A stretch of DNA of 64,000 nt from Oscillospiraceae bacterium. Its GTDB lineage: Bacteria > Bacillota > Clostridia > Oscillospirales > Ruminococcaceae. The position numbers and the translations under genes are program-made. The stretch is from the NCBI GenBank assembly GCA_018110985.1, contig JAGAWT010000024.1:1-64000 (forward strand). The letters are read 5' to 3'. The number at the start of each line of letters is the position of its first letter. Within the stretch, counting starts at the first letter, position 1. The notes under the pieces were generated by a model that saw only the letters and a list, made by a program, of their open reading frames with translations, did no database searches and had not been told where the DNA came from. Below are positions 53,524 to 61,733 of the stretch, in pieces.

Positions 53524-54711
53524 TCATTCACGGGGCTTTCGTGAATTAAGAAAGTATTTGAGCCCTCTGAGCCCGAATGCCCACATTTCTATGCCTACAA
53601 AGAGGTATATCATCATATTGATAATGACCGGGATAAGATCTGTGTTCTTTTCTATCTCCAGCTCACCTGAGACCAGTCCGTATACCGCAAGTATCTCAAG
53701 CACCAGACAAACAACACCGAACAGAAGAAGCGGCAGACCCGTAAGCAGGAAGTATTTCTTCTTCTGCCTGTACTCCGTATCGCTGTCGGAATAGAATTCA
53801 GGACGCACACCTGTGTATTCCTTTGTCCACATGGCATAGCTGAGTATCCTTGCCATGCTCATGAACTGAAGTGTCCAGCCGTCTGCCTTTATGCCGTCTA
53901 TGTATTCCTCGGATATGTTGTCGCAAAGGTCGGTCACAAACTCTATGTGACAGGGCTCTGCCTTTTCAAAGTAGAAGGCATTTCCCATCTCATCGAGATG
54001 ATAGAGCTTCCAGCCCTTCTGCGCCATTTCCTCTACGAATGTTCTTGCAATGTCCGGATCGTAGAACCAGCCTATCTTTGTTCTTTTTATTATCTGCCCG
54101 TCCCTGATGAGCTGCTTTTCCTCTTCCTTGGTGTATTTGAACACCTCTTCGGGAAGAGTGCGCATCTTTCCCTTGACCCTGGTCTCGTCTACCCTGGATA
54201 TCTTTTTCAGTGATGCGTGTATGCGTATGACGATCACAAGGGCAACAGTAAACGGGATGTAGAACTGCAGATTGCGGATGAAAAACTCCCCTACCCTGCC
54301 TTCTCCTATTATCTTTTCTGCCTTGTCCACAAAGGCAAGGGCAGAACCCAACAGAGTACCTACACAAAAGCACATCACAAAGTAAAGGAAAAACATTATC
54401 AGGCGTATGATAGTCTGAAAGCCTGTATAGGATAGCTTTGCACTGCGGTCGGCATTCTTTACGGCATAGGAGCGCTTTGTGGAGCAGATCTGCTCCCAGC
54501 CCTTTTCTATAGTGCCTTTCGGAGCCTTTCCATTGCAGTGGCGGTCGTAGATGAGCCTTATCTGTTTTGATTCCGGCTCTCCGTCCTCAAAGGTAAATTT
54601 ACCTGAAAAGCTGTAGGAGTTCAGGTGCTGACCCTTTTCCGCATTAGCCTCCAGCCACTTTTCGGTAGCGATGATGTCTGCGAACCAGAAGGGGCGAAAC
54701 TTGGTAGTCAT
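53524..54711 (-). CDS. DUF2812 membrane protein
   Basis: 395 residues. The N-terminal FRPFWFADIIATEKWLEANAEKG, cut to its core FWFADIIATEKWLEANA, is the DUF2812 signature and recurs as DIARTFVEEMAQKGWKL, so the module is duplicated (~1-85 and ~215-300). Membrane helices lie at ~105-130, ~148-165, ~325-350 and ~365-385. DUF2812 genes are nearly always paired with padR, as here, where the start overlaps the PadR stop (4 nt). Probably a membrane stress or signal protein whose amount is set by PadR. Confidence 0.85.
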   Translation of the reverse strand: MTTKFRPFWFADIIATEKWLEANAEKGQHLNSYSFSGKFTFEDGEPESKQIRLIYDRHCNGKAPKGTIEKGWEQICSTKRSYAVKNADRSAKLSYTGFQTIIRLIMFFLYFVMCFCVGTLLGSALAFVDKAEKIIGEGRVGEFFIRNLQFYIPFTVALVIVIRIHASLKKISRVDETRVKGKMRTLPEEVFKYTKEEEKQLIRDGQIIKRTKIGWFYDPDIARTFVEEMAQKGWKLYHLDEMGNAFYFEKAEPCHIEFVTDLCDNISEEYIDGIKADGWTLQFMSMARILSYAMWTKEYTGVRPEFYSDSDTEYRQKKKYFLLTGLPLLLFGVVCLVLEILAVYGLVSGELEIEKNTDLIPVIINMMIYLFVGIEMWAFGLRGLKYFLNSRKPRE

Positions 54712-55046
54712 GCCGTCGCCTCCCTCCCGTAGACCTTTTCGATGTCGTTGTAGACTGTCCTGAGACGGACTATCTCTGTCATAAGTATCTCAGTCCCTGT
54801 TTCCGTGCGTTCGTACACCGTTTTCTTATCGGAGTTGTCGTAAACGGCGATAAGACCGTCCTTGAGCATCTTTGACAGGGTGGTGTACAAGGTACCGGAT
54901 CCCAGCTTTATTCTCTCTTCGGTAAGCTCCGACACGAACTTTGTAACACTGTAGCCGTGGCGAGGCTCATCAAACGACAACAGTATATAAAATGCTGTTT
55001 CCGTCATGGGGAGCCAGGATTTCAGAAGTTTGGCTTTGTCTGCCAT
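54708..55046 (-). CDS. PadR-family transcriptional regulator
   Basis: 112 residues, a winged-helix repressor of the PadR-s1 type: MTETAFYILLSFDEPRHGYSV, core FYILLSFDEPRHGYSV, then LGSGTLYTTLSKMLKDGLI and an RTETG wing. Binds palindromic AT-rich operators and often autoregulates. It sits mid-operon, overlapping DUF2812. The 15-nt array at 56091-56150 upstream of the first gene is the best operator candidate. Confidence 0.92.
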   Translation of the reverse strand: MADKAKLLKSWLPMTETAFYILLSFDEPRHGYSVTKFVSELTEERIKLGSGTLYTTLSKMLKDGLIAVYDNSDKKTVYERTETGTEILMTEIVRLRTVYNDIEKVYGREATA

Positions 55047-55067
55047 AACTCAGCCCCCTTTTTTTAC

Positions 55068-55391
55068 TCAATCATTCTTCTTCGCTTTATCCTTGATCTC
55101 TACGATCTTGGATACATATTCAAGGTTTATCACCTGTTCGGCTCCCTTTTCCTCAAGTATGAGCCAGTTGTCCGTAACATCCACCACAGTCATGTGGTAA
55201 CATTCCAGACCGTTCGTCAGGGTGGAAACATCGCACTTCTTGCCTATAAAACGGCGCACAACTTCACTGTTCATGACCTTTTTTCCCTTTCTTGCGGCTG
55301 CGATCACAGCCTTTATTGCTTCCTGCCTTCGTCTTCTCTGCATCAGGATGATCGAAACGAATATCCAAGGTGCAAACACTGCTATATTCAT
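55068..55391 (-). CDS. Small membrane-anchored protein, unknown
   Basis: 107 residues. One N-terminal helix (~3-18), a basic segment (RRRRQEAIK), and a soluble beta-rich domain (~40-100) with CDVSTLTNGLECYHMTVVDV, core TLTNGLECYHMTVVD. No recognised family. Between padR (21 nt) and another small membrane gene (9 nt) in one direction. Confidence 0.7.
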   Translation of the reverse strand: MNIAVFAPWIFVSIILMQRRRRQEAIKAVIAAARKGKKVMNSEVVRRFIGKKCDVSTLTNGLECYHMTVVDVTDNWLILEEKGAEQVINLEYVSKIVEIKDKAKKND

Positions 55392-55400
55392 CTTATCTCC

Positions 55401-55682
55401 TTAAATAGTGTACAGATGAAGGATGTTTTTAAGCACAAAGCAGATCAATGCTGCTGCTGCGGCTATCACCGCATAGATGATGACCAGCCTCTTTTCCTTC
55501 TCGTCCCTCTCCCCGTTGATCCCGATGGTGAGCATTATTATCACAAGGCAGGGAGTTGCGGGCGAGACCATAAATGCGTTCAGGAGGTTTACTGCAAAAA
55601 GCACAGAAGCTATCACAATAAAAGGTCTGCCCTTTGAAAAATAATCGTCTTTTGCGATCATCGGCTCTTTCTTCTTTTCCAT
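55401..55682 (-). CDS. Small membrane protein, unknown
   Basis: 92 residues with about three hydrophobic segments (~21-38, ~40-52, ~67-90). The ATG at 55682 has GGTGGAGG upstream; the frame is open further up without an SD. Same operon as padR. Not recognised. Confidence 0.68.
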   Translation of the reverse strand: MEKKKEPMIAKDDYFSKGRPFIVIASVLFAVNLLNAFMVSPATPCLVIIMLTIGINGERDEKEKRLVIIYAVIAAAAALICFVLKNILHLYTI

Positions 55683-55713
55683 GATACTGCCTCCACCCAA
55701 ACTTTTGTCTTTA

Positions 55714-56067
55714 TCAGCCTGCGTTTGCTGCGTTAGCGGCATTCTGCATCTGTTCCATCATCTGAGGAGCGACTACTATTATGCCGTAGATCCAGTTGCC
55801 AATACCGGAAAGGATGCCCAATACGCAAACTATGGTGGCTACCTTGGTAAGGTGGCTGTCCTTGTGCTTGTTTGTAAGCACCATACCCACGATGGAAAGC
55901 ACAAGACCGATGATGGGGATGAAGAAGGCTGCCACAAAGCCGAGAGCACCCAGAACTATACCCACTATATACTGCTTGCGCTGCTCGGCCGGCACAAAGT
56001 TCTGCTGTGCCTGTGCCTTCTGTGCATTCATTTCCTCTGCGCTGAAAAATCCCTGTTCGTTTGCCAT
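55714..56067 (-). CDS. Small DUF4190-like membrane protein
   Basis: 117 residues. A polar N-terminus with AQKAQAQQNF is followed by two glycine-rich helices (~38-62, ~78-100) with the order seen in DUF4190-type proteins, GIVLGALGFVAAFF then GILSGIGNWIYGII. First gene of the operon; GGAGG lies 8 nt before the ATG at 56067. An upstream open frame translates the 15-nt array and is not a real extension. Confidence 0.72.
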   Translation of the reverse strand: MANEQGFFSAEEMNAQKAQAQQNFVPAEQRKQYIVGIVLGALGFVAAFFIPIIGLVLSIVGMVLTNKHKDSHLTKVATIVCVLGILSGIGNWIYGIIVVAPQMMEQMQNAANAANAG

Positions 56068-56090
56068 GATGATGACCTCCATAAAATATT

Positions 56091-56150
56091 GAATCACGAT
56101 ATATTTTGTTTCGATATATTTCAATTCGATATGTCGAACTGCGATATATC
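56091..56150 (-). promoter_or_regulatory. 15-nt tandem array, probable PadR operator
   Basis: Four contiguous 15-nt units on the minus strand, each beginning RAYATATCG (gatatatcg, gacatatcg, aatatatcg, aatatatcg), at 56136-56150, 56121-56135, 56106-56120 and 56091-56105; weaker partial units flank both ends. The array starts about at the transcription start and fills the leader. Confidence 0.7.
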
Positions 56151-56159
56151 TTGATATGG

Positions 56160-56188
56160 AGTATATCACACCTCGACATAGTTGTCAA
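56160..56188 (-). promoter_or_regulatory. Promoter of the PadR/DUF2812 operon
   Basis: TTGACA (56183-56188), 17-nt spacer, TATACT (56160-56165), TGTGA before the -10. Confidence 0.85.
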
Positions 56189-56556
56189 GAGTTTTTTTAA
56201 AAAAAATCTTTTCTTTGTGAAAAACTAATTATATGCACAGATATCAAAGAGCATTTTACAGCACATTGAACAAATCGGTTCCATTTACACCTTCGCTGCC
56301 TGAAGCAGGTGTACCGTGTTTTGAAAATATCATGTCCGGAGGACACAGCCTCAAAGAGGGAGCAAATCGGAACAATACAGTATTTTGACTATGAGCGCTG
56401 TTCCGTCAGTACGGTCTGCCGTGCCCGCACAGCCGGCATGAGCCGCAGCGGCCCGTCAGGGCTGCTGCCGGTCATACAGGCATCTTGACAAAGTATACTA
56501 AAAACCATAGCGATTATTTACATTTTATGGATTTTTTTTTAGTTTTAAAAAAAGAC
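56189..56556. other. Intergenic region with GC-rich hairpins, no gene seen
   Basis: AT-rich ends flank a GC-rich core (~56395-56490). Foldable parts include ACACCT...AGGTGT near 56288-56312 and CAGCGGCCC/GGGCTGCTG near 56454-56475. No ORF with an SD. It may be leader, a small RNA or a relic; nothing more can be said. Confidence 0.4.
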
Positions 56557-56585
56557 TTGAAATTTGATTTAAAATGTGATACTAT
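56557..56585 (+). promoter_or_regulatory. pilB promoter
   Basis: TTGAAA (56557-56562), 17-nt spacer, TACTAT (56580-56585), TGTGA before the -10. A ~140-nt AT-rich leader follows. Confidence 0.75.
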
Positions 56586-56732
56586 AATATGTAGTTGATT
56601 TTATTTAAAAATCTTAGGTGGATTATCCAAAAAATTGGGGATATTGTTGTATAGAATGCCATGCAGCAATTATAGTCATAAGCTATTCCCTTTTAATTCA
56701 TCTTTATTTAAATCCTTAGAGGGGGCAAGATC

Positions 56733-58430
56733 ATGAAAAATATTCCTATAGGTCAGTACATGGTCAACAACGGCATCATAACCGAGGAACAGCTCCAGAA
56801 CGTCCTCGATGCCAAGAAGAATGACAATACTCCCGGCAAATTCTTCGGTGACTATGTTGTTGAACTGGGATATGTTACGGATGTTCAGTTTGCGCAGGTC
56901 CTTTCCAGAAAGCAGAATATCCCCTTTGTAGACTTAGACGATCCCGAAGTACAGGGGGCAATAGACATAGAGGCCGTAAGGAAGATCCCCGAAGCCCTTG
57001 CCAAAAAGCACACCATCATCGCCCTGAAGATGACCGGTAAGCGTCTCACCGTCGCATCCTATGACCCTGTAAACTTCTATATCTTCGAGGATATAAAAGT
57101 ACAGACAGGAATGGACGTTGTGCCTGTGCTTGCCACCAAGGCAGCCATAGTCAAGACCATCGGTAAGATCTACTCCAGCGCAAATGTGGGCGGTGTTATC
57201 GAGGCGGTCGAGAGCTCCTTCAAGGGCGAGGTAGAGGACGAAAGCGCCAAGGAGATAGAAGAGCGTGTAAACGATGCGCCTATCGTTAAGCTGTGTACTA
57301 CCATCGTGGAGAACTCCTTCAGAGCAGATGCAACGGATATACATATCGAGCCCTTTGCCACCTACACGCGCATCCGTATCCGTGTAAACGGCGACCTTAT
57401 AGAGCTTATGAACGTTTCAAACGTAGTCCATAACTCTCTTATCACCCGTATCAAGATCATATCCGGCATGAATATCGCCGAAAAGAGAGTCCCTCAGGAC
57501 GGACGTTTCACCCAGATAGTTGACGGCACCACCCTCGACGTCCGTGTTTCTAACCTTCCTACCGTAAACGGCGAAAAGTGCGTTATCCGTATTCTTGCCA
57601 CCGGTGATGTGGGCGTAAGAAAGATAACCGACCTGGGTATGACCCAATATAACTACGATCGTTTTTCAAGGCTCATAAAGGTGCCTCAGGGAGTTATGCT
57701 GGTAACGGGCCCTACGGGTTCCGGAAAGACCACGACTCTTTATGCCTCCCTTGGTGAGCTTGCTAAGCCGAACGTAAACGTTATCACGGTCGAAGACCCT
57801 GTGGAAAAGAACATAGAAGGCATCAACCAGTGTCAGGTAAACGTAAAGGCGGGCATGACATTTGCAGCAGCCCTTCGTTCCATACTCCGTCAGGACCCTG
57901 ATATAGTCATGGTCGGTGAGATGCGTGACCAGGAGACCGCAGAGATCGCCATCAGAGCCGCTATCACGGGGCATATGGTGCTCTCCACACTGCATACCAA
58001 CGATGCGGCATCCACAGTAACAAGACTTGTGGATATGGGCGTTGCCCCCTACATGGTAGCCACATCGCTCATAGGGATAGTAGCACAGCGTCTTTGTAAG
58101 GTAGTGTGCAGCGAGTGCAAGACCCCGAGGCTCTCCACGATGGAGGACAACGAGCTTATGGGCATAGGTGAGGAAGCCATCACCATTTATGATGCCTGCG
58201 GCTGCCCCAAGTGCAACAACACCGGCTACTCCGGACGTACCGCTATCCATGAGATACTGCTCTGTACTCCCGAAATGGCTTCACTTATAGCCGCAGACGG
58301 AAAGACGGATGCTATCTCCAAGCTCGCAAGAGAACAGGGCTGCAAGCTCCTTCGTGACAACGTATCCGAGCTCGTTCAGGAAGGCCGCACCACCATGGAT
58401 GAGCTTATCAAGCTGACATTCGCTGTATAA
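56733..58430 (+). CDS. pilB: Type IV pilus assembly ATPase PilB (GspE family)
   Basis: 565 residues. N-terminal MshEN/GspE-N domain (~1-150, IGQYMVNNGIITEEQLQNVL, core MVNNGIITEEQLQNV), then the secretion ATPase: Walker A TGPTGSGKTTTL (~325), Asp box, Walker B DPDIVMVGEMRD, His box, and the tetracysteine CKVVCSECK...CGCPKC of extension ATPases. Powers pilus extension. GAGGGGG lies 9 nt before the ATG. pilT follows in the same transcript; no pilC, pilD or pilins are adjacent. Confidence 0.93.
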   Translation: MKNIPIGQYMVNNGIITEEQLQNVLDAKKNDNTPGKFFGDYVVELGYVTDVQFAQVLSRKQNIPFVDLDDPEVQGAIDIEAVRKIPEALAKKHTIIALKMTGKRLTVASYDPVNFYIFEDIKVQTGMDVVPVLATKAAIVKTIGKIYSSANVGGVIEAVESSFKGEVEDESAKEIEERVNDAPIVKLCTTIVENSFRADATDIHIEPFATYTRIRIRVNGDLIELMNVSNVVHNSLITRIKIISGMNIAEKRVPQDGRFTQIVDGTTLDVRVSNLPTVNGEKCVIRILATGDVGVRKITDLGMTQYNYDRFSRLIKVPQGVMLVTGPTGSGKTTTLYASLGELAKPNVNVITVEDPVEKNIEGINQCQVNVKAGMTFAAALRSILRQDPDIVMVGEMRDQETAEIAIRAAITGHMVLSTLHTNDAASTVTRLVDMGVAPYMVATSLIGIVAQRLCKVVCSECKTPRLSTMEDNELMGIGEEAITIYDACGCPKCNNTGYSGRTAIHEILLCTPEMASLIAADGKTDAISKLAREQGCKLLRDNVSELVQEGRTTMDELIKLTFAV

Positions 58431-58501
58431 TGATCTTTTCAACGGACATTTTTCAGATATAAAAAATCATGCCTTTTCCAAAGGCAGAATGGAGGATCCA
58501 A

Positions 58502-59656
58502 ATGGATTTTAATTTACCGCTTCCCGAAAGAAAGCAGGCTGCTGCAGCCCCCTCTCTTGAAACTCCCCCCTCTGCGAAGATCGTCATGAACATCGACAAG
58601 ATCCTCGATGAAGCGAGAGTTCTTGGCTGCTCCGACGTACACTTCACCACAAAGATCTCCCCTATCGTGCGTCTGCACGGTTCGCTAAGGAAGCTCTCCG
58701 CTTACCCTGAGATGACCGACGGTGCCATCATGAAGCTGGTAGAGCAGATGACCGACGGGCGTAATCTTGAAAACATCAAGAACAGGATCGACACGGACTT
58801 CTCCTACGTTACAAAGAGAGGCTACCGTCACAGAGTGAACGTTTACCACCAGAGAGGCGATACAGCTATCTCCATCAGACTTCTCAGAAACGATATCCCC
58901 ACCCTTGAAGATCTGGATCTTCCTCCCATTCTGGGCGATTTTGCACTCCGTCCGAGAGGTCTTATACTCATCACCGGTCCTACAGGTTCCGGTAAGTCTA
59001 CCACACTGGCTGCCATGATAGACTATGTAAACTGCTCCAAGAGTGCTCATATCATCACCATCGAGGATCCTATCGAGTATGTTCACGAGCACAAGAGATG
59101 TATGGTGAACCAGCGTGAAGTCGGCGACGACGTTGAATCCTTCTCCATGTCGCTCCGTGCGGCTCTCCGTGAAGACCCGGATGTTATACTCGTCGGAGAA
59201 ATGCGTGACTATGAAACCATTTCCGCAGCCATAACCGCCGCAGAAACAGGACACCTTGTAATGTCCACACTTCATACCACATCTGCTGCCGATACTATCA
59301 ACCGTATCATCGACGCATTCCCCGCTCACCAGCAGAACCAGATAAGAACTCAGCTGGCAACGGTCATCGTAGGTATATGCGCACAGACACTTATACCCAC
59401 GGCTGACGGAAAGGGACGTGTTGCCGCCCTGGAGATACTCAACGGAACAGACCCCGTTAAGGCGATGATCCGTGATAACAAGGTACATATGATACCCTCC
59501 ACCATCCAGTCCGGCAAGAAGGACGGAATGGTATCTCTTGACCAGGAGCTTGCAAGAATGGTAAAGCAGGGCATCATCACCGAGATACACGCAAGAGAAA
59601 AGACCACGGATATCTCCGAGTTCGAGCGCTACATGAAGTCAAATGTGGTAGTCTGA
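58502..59656 (+). CDS. pilT: Twitching motility/retraction ATPase PilT
   Basis: 384 residues. A PilT N-domain (VLGCSDVHFTTKISPIVRLHG, core GCSDVHFTTKISPIVR), Walker A TGPTGSGKSTTL, Walker B DPDVILVGEMRDYET, His box LVMSTLHTTSA, and the PilT-typical AIRNLI region diverged to AMIRDNKVHMIPS. It lacks the tetracysteine, as retraction motors do. ATG 58502 has GGAGG 6 nt upstream. Disassembles pili; in cellulolytic ruminococci pili are linked to substrate adhesion (known for the genus, not shown here). A strong terminator follows. Confidence 0.93.
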   Translation: MDFNLPLPERKQAAAAPSLETPPSAKIVMNIDKILDEARVLGCSDVHFTTKISPIVRLHGSLRKLSAYPEMTDGAIMKLVEQMTDGRNLENIKNRIDTDFSYVTKRGYRHRVNVYHQRGDTAISIRLLRNDIPTLEDLDLPPILGDFALRPRGLILITGPTGSGKSTTLAAMIDYVNCSKSAHIITIEDPIEYVHEHKRCMVNQREVGDDVESFSMSLRAALREDPDVILVGEMRDYETISAAITAAETGHLVMSTLHTTSAADTINRIIDAFPAHQQNQIRTQLATVIVGICAQTLIPTADGKGRVAALEILNGTDPVKAMIRDNKVHMIPSTIQSGKKDGMVSLDQELARMVKQGIITEIHAREKTTDISEFERYMKSNVVV

Positions 59657-59678
59657 TAAAATCAAATATCACTGCCTG

Positions 59679-59713
59679 CCTTATCCCCGTGCATACGGGG
59701 ATAAGGTTTTTTT
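59679..59713 (+). terminator. Terminator after pilT
   Basis: 12-bp perfect stem (59679-59690 with 59695-59706), GCAT loop, then seven T's. Confidence 0.95.
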
Positions 59714-59740
59714 ATGACCGATAGTCCCGCTTTTGAGATA

Positions 59741-59792
59741 AAAAACGATCCCCTTTGAGTTATCACATTTCGTGTGCATCTCAAAGGGGATC
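59741..59792 (-). terminator. Terminator of the FnIII gene
   Basis: 13-bp perfect stem (59747-59759 with 59780-59792), followed on the minus strand by GTTTTTTATC. Confidence 0.9.
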
Positions 59793-59822
59793 ATAATATT
59801 TTTGCGGGGTCGTCTCATCCCG

Positions 59823-60506
59823 TCACAACTGATAGAAGGCTGCGCTGAAGCCCCAGCTCCAGTCCCCTACCCTGTTTATGGACTGTGCATACCAGACCAC
59901 CACTTCTCCCACGATCATATCCTGCTTGTCGTAGATGTAGTATCTCTGTTCGGCCTGAGTGTTGTAATGAGGCTCCTTTTCAACGATATATCCCGCATTC
60001 TTGAACTTATTGAGATAGTTCTTGGAATAGCTTTCCGCACGGCTCCACAGACCCATATCCTTTTCTGCCATTGTCCATTTTACCATCTGATCCACGGTAG
60101 CAGAGTACTTGTATTCTGACTGATACTTGACATCGGAGGAGGATCCGGAAGATGTGCGGAGCGTCTTTACACTGACCGCTCCCGAATCGGATATCTTTTT
60201 GTACTTTCCCTTTACCTTGTCAAGAGACCTTACTATGAGCTTGTAGGAAGTGCCCGCTTTAAGACCCTTTACGGTGCAGTGCCCGCTTGCAACTGTCTTG
60301 TAGGCGGTATACTTTCCTTCGGCCTTGTCATAGATGTAGACTCTGTAAGCGTCTGCTCCTTCCTGCTCATCCCAGGTGAGGACAAAGGAATCCGCAGTCT
60401 TTTTCTCTGCTTTAAGGTCGTACCCCTCAGCTCCGGCAGATACGGGTGCGGAAATGATAAGACCGGCAGACAGCAGAACTGCCGATATAAAGGAAAGCTT
60501 TTTCAT
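59823..60506 (-). CDS. Secreted protein with fibronectin type III domain
   Basis: 227 residues. Signal peptide ending ISAPVSAGAEG. One FnIII domain (~28-115: SFVLTWDEQEGADAYRVYIYD, core VLTWDEQEGADAYRVYI, and GLKAGTSYKLIVRSLD). The C-terminal ~90 residues are Tyr/Trp/Lys-rich with a helical part (WSRAESYSKNYLNKFKNAGY) and no family I know. ATG 60506 has GAGGAG upstream; a frame extension to 60551 lacks an SD. Probably an extracellular binding protein. Monocistronic. Confidence 0.8.
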   Translation of the reverse strand: MKKLSFISAVLLSAGLIISAPVSAGAEGYDLKAEKKTADSFVLTWDEQEGADAYRVYIYDKAEGKYTAYKTVASGHCTVKGLKAGTSYKLIVRSLDKVKGKYKKISDSGAVSVKTLRTSSGSSSDVKYQSEYKYSATVDQMVKWTMAEKDMGLWSRAESYSKNYLNKFKNAGYIVEKEPHYNTQAEQRYYIYDKQDMIVGEVVVWYAQSINRVGDWSWGFSAAFYQL

Positions 60507-60704
60507 AAAGATCGCTCCTCTCGTCAGAAATATACGGTATAAAATGAACATACACGCCTGTTGTCATAATGCTTTGGAAACAGTTCCATCACATTACACT
60601 GTAATTTTACCACAAATTATCGGATATAGTATTGTAATACTATGAAATAAAAGTAAATGTTATTTAATAATCCTACCGAATGTTTGAACATTTGCTTTCC
60701 CTTA

Positions 60705-60734
60705 TTGACATTACCCGGTCTTTTGTGGTATAAT
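60705..60734 (+). promoter_or_regulatory. Promoter of the peptide importer operon
   Basis: TTGACA (60705-60710), 18-nt spacer, TATAAT (60729-60734), TGTGG before the -10. Confidence 0.85.
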
Positions 60735-60788
60735 TAAAGTGTGCATGGTCATACGCACCCAAATATTTCAAGGGGAGAATGTGGCACA

Positions 60789-61718
60789 ATGAATACAAAG
60801 ACACTTATGTACATTGTCAAAAGGCTGATACTTGCCATACTGACAATCTGGCTCGTCATAACAGTGACATTCTTTGTAATGCACGCCGTACCCGGAGGCC
60901 CTTTCGTAGGCGAAAAGGCTGTCACGGAGAGCGTAAGGAAAGCAATGGAGGCAAAGTACGGTCTTGACAAGCCTCTTTTTGAACAGTACCTCACCTATCT
61001 TTCCGAAGTGGTGACCAAGCTGGATTTCGGACCTTCTCTGAAGCAAAGAGGGCGCAATGTGCTCGACATAATCGCCGACGGTATGAAGACTTCTGCCATG
61101 ATAGGGATAATTGCCGCAATCATAGCCCTTGTGATCGGCGTGATACTGGGTTCTGTGGCAGCACTTCGCCGCAACAGGATCATAGACAGAGTAATAATGG
61201 TCATAACCACCGCCTTCGTGTCTATGCCTTCATTTATCATGGGAACTCTGCTGCTGACAGTATTTGCGGTAAGGCTCAACCTCCTGCCCGCAAACGGTGC
61301 GTCAAAAAACGGCCTCATCCTCCCCATAATAACTCTTTCTCTGTACCCCATGGCATATATAACAAGGCTCACCCGCTCCTCAATGCTGGATGTTCTGGGT
61401 CAGGACTATATAAGAACAGCAAGAGCAAAGGGCGTTTCAAGAGCTAAGATAATCTTCGGCCACGCCCTAAAAAACTCCCTTATCCCCGTTATCACCTACT
61501 TCGGCCCCATGCTTGCCTATATTGTGACAGGCTCCCTGGTAGTAGAACAGATATTTGCTGTACCGGGCATAGGCAGAGCCTTTGTAAACAGCATAACAGG
61601 GCGTGATTATCCGCTGGTGATGGGTACTACCATAGTCCTTGCGGTGCTGATAGTGGTAATGAACCTGGTGGGAGATATACTCTACAAGATAGTAGACCCA
61701 CGCATCACACTTGAATAA
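60789..61718 (+). CDS. dppB: Peptide ABC transporter permease (DppB/OppB)
   Basis: 309 residues, six helices. The N-terminal KRLILAILTIWLVITVTFFVMH..PGGPF, core FFVMHAVPGGPF, and the EAA-type loop YIRTARAKGVSRAKIIFGHALKN, core RTARAKGVSRAKIIFGH, are DppB/OppB hallmarks. ATG 60789 follows AGGGGAGA at a longish spacing; an in-frame start at 60741 is too close to the transcription start. First gene of the importer; 15 nt to dppC. Confidence 0.92.
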   Translation: MNTKTLMYIVKRLILAILTIWLVITVTFFVMHAVPGGPFVGEKAVTESVRKAMEAKYGLDKPLFEQYLTYLSEVVTKLDFGPSLKQRGRNVLDIIADGMKTSAMIGIIAAIIALVIGVILGSVAALRRNRIIDRVIMVITTAFVSMPSFIMGTLLLTVFAVRLNLLPANGASKNGLILPIITLSLYPMAYITRLTRSSMLDVLGQDYIRTARAKGVSRAKIIFGHALKNSLIPVITYFGPMLAYIVTGSLVVEQIFAVPGIGRAFVNSITGRDYPLVMGTTIVLAVLIVVMNLVGDILYKIVDPRITLE

Positions 61719-61733
61719 GGAGGGGAAAAGGAA

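Noticed and set aside
55743-56169. N-terminal extension of the first PadR-operon protein with 5-residue repeats (RYIAV, RHIEL, KYIET)
   Set aside because: The pseudo-repeat is just the 15-nt operator-like array translated; the SD and ATG at 56067 give the real start.
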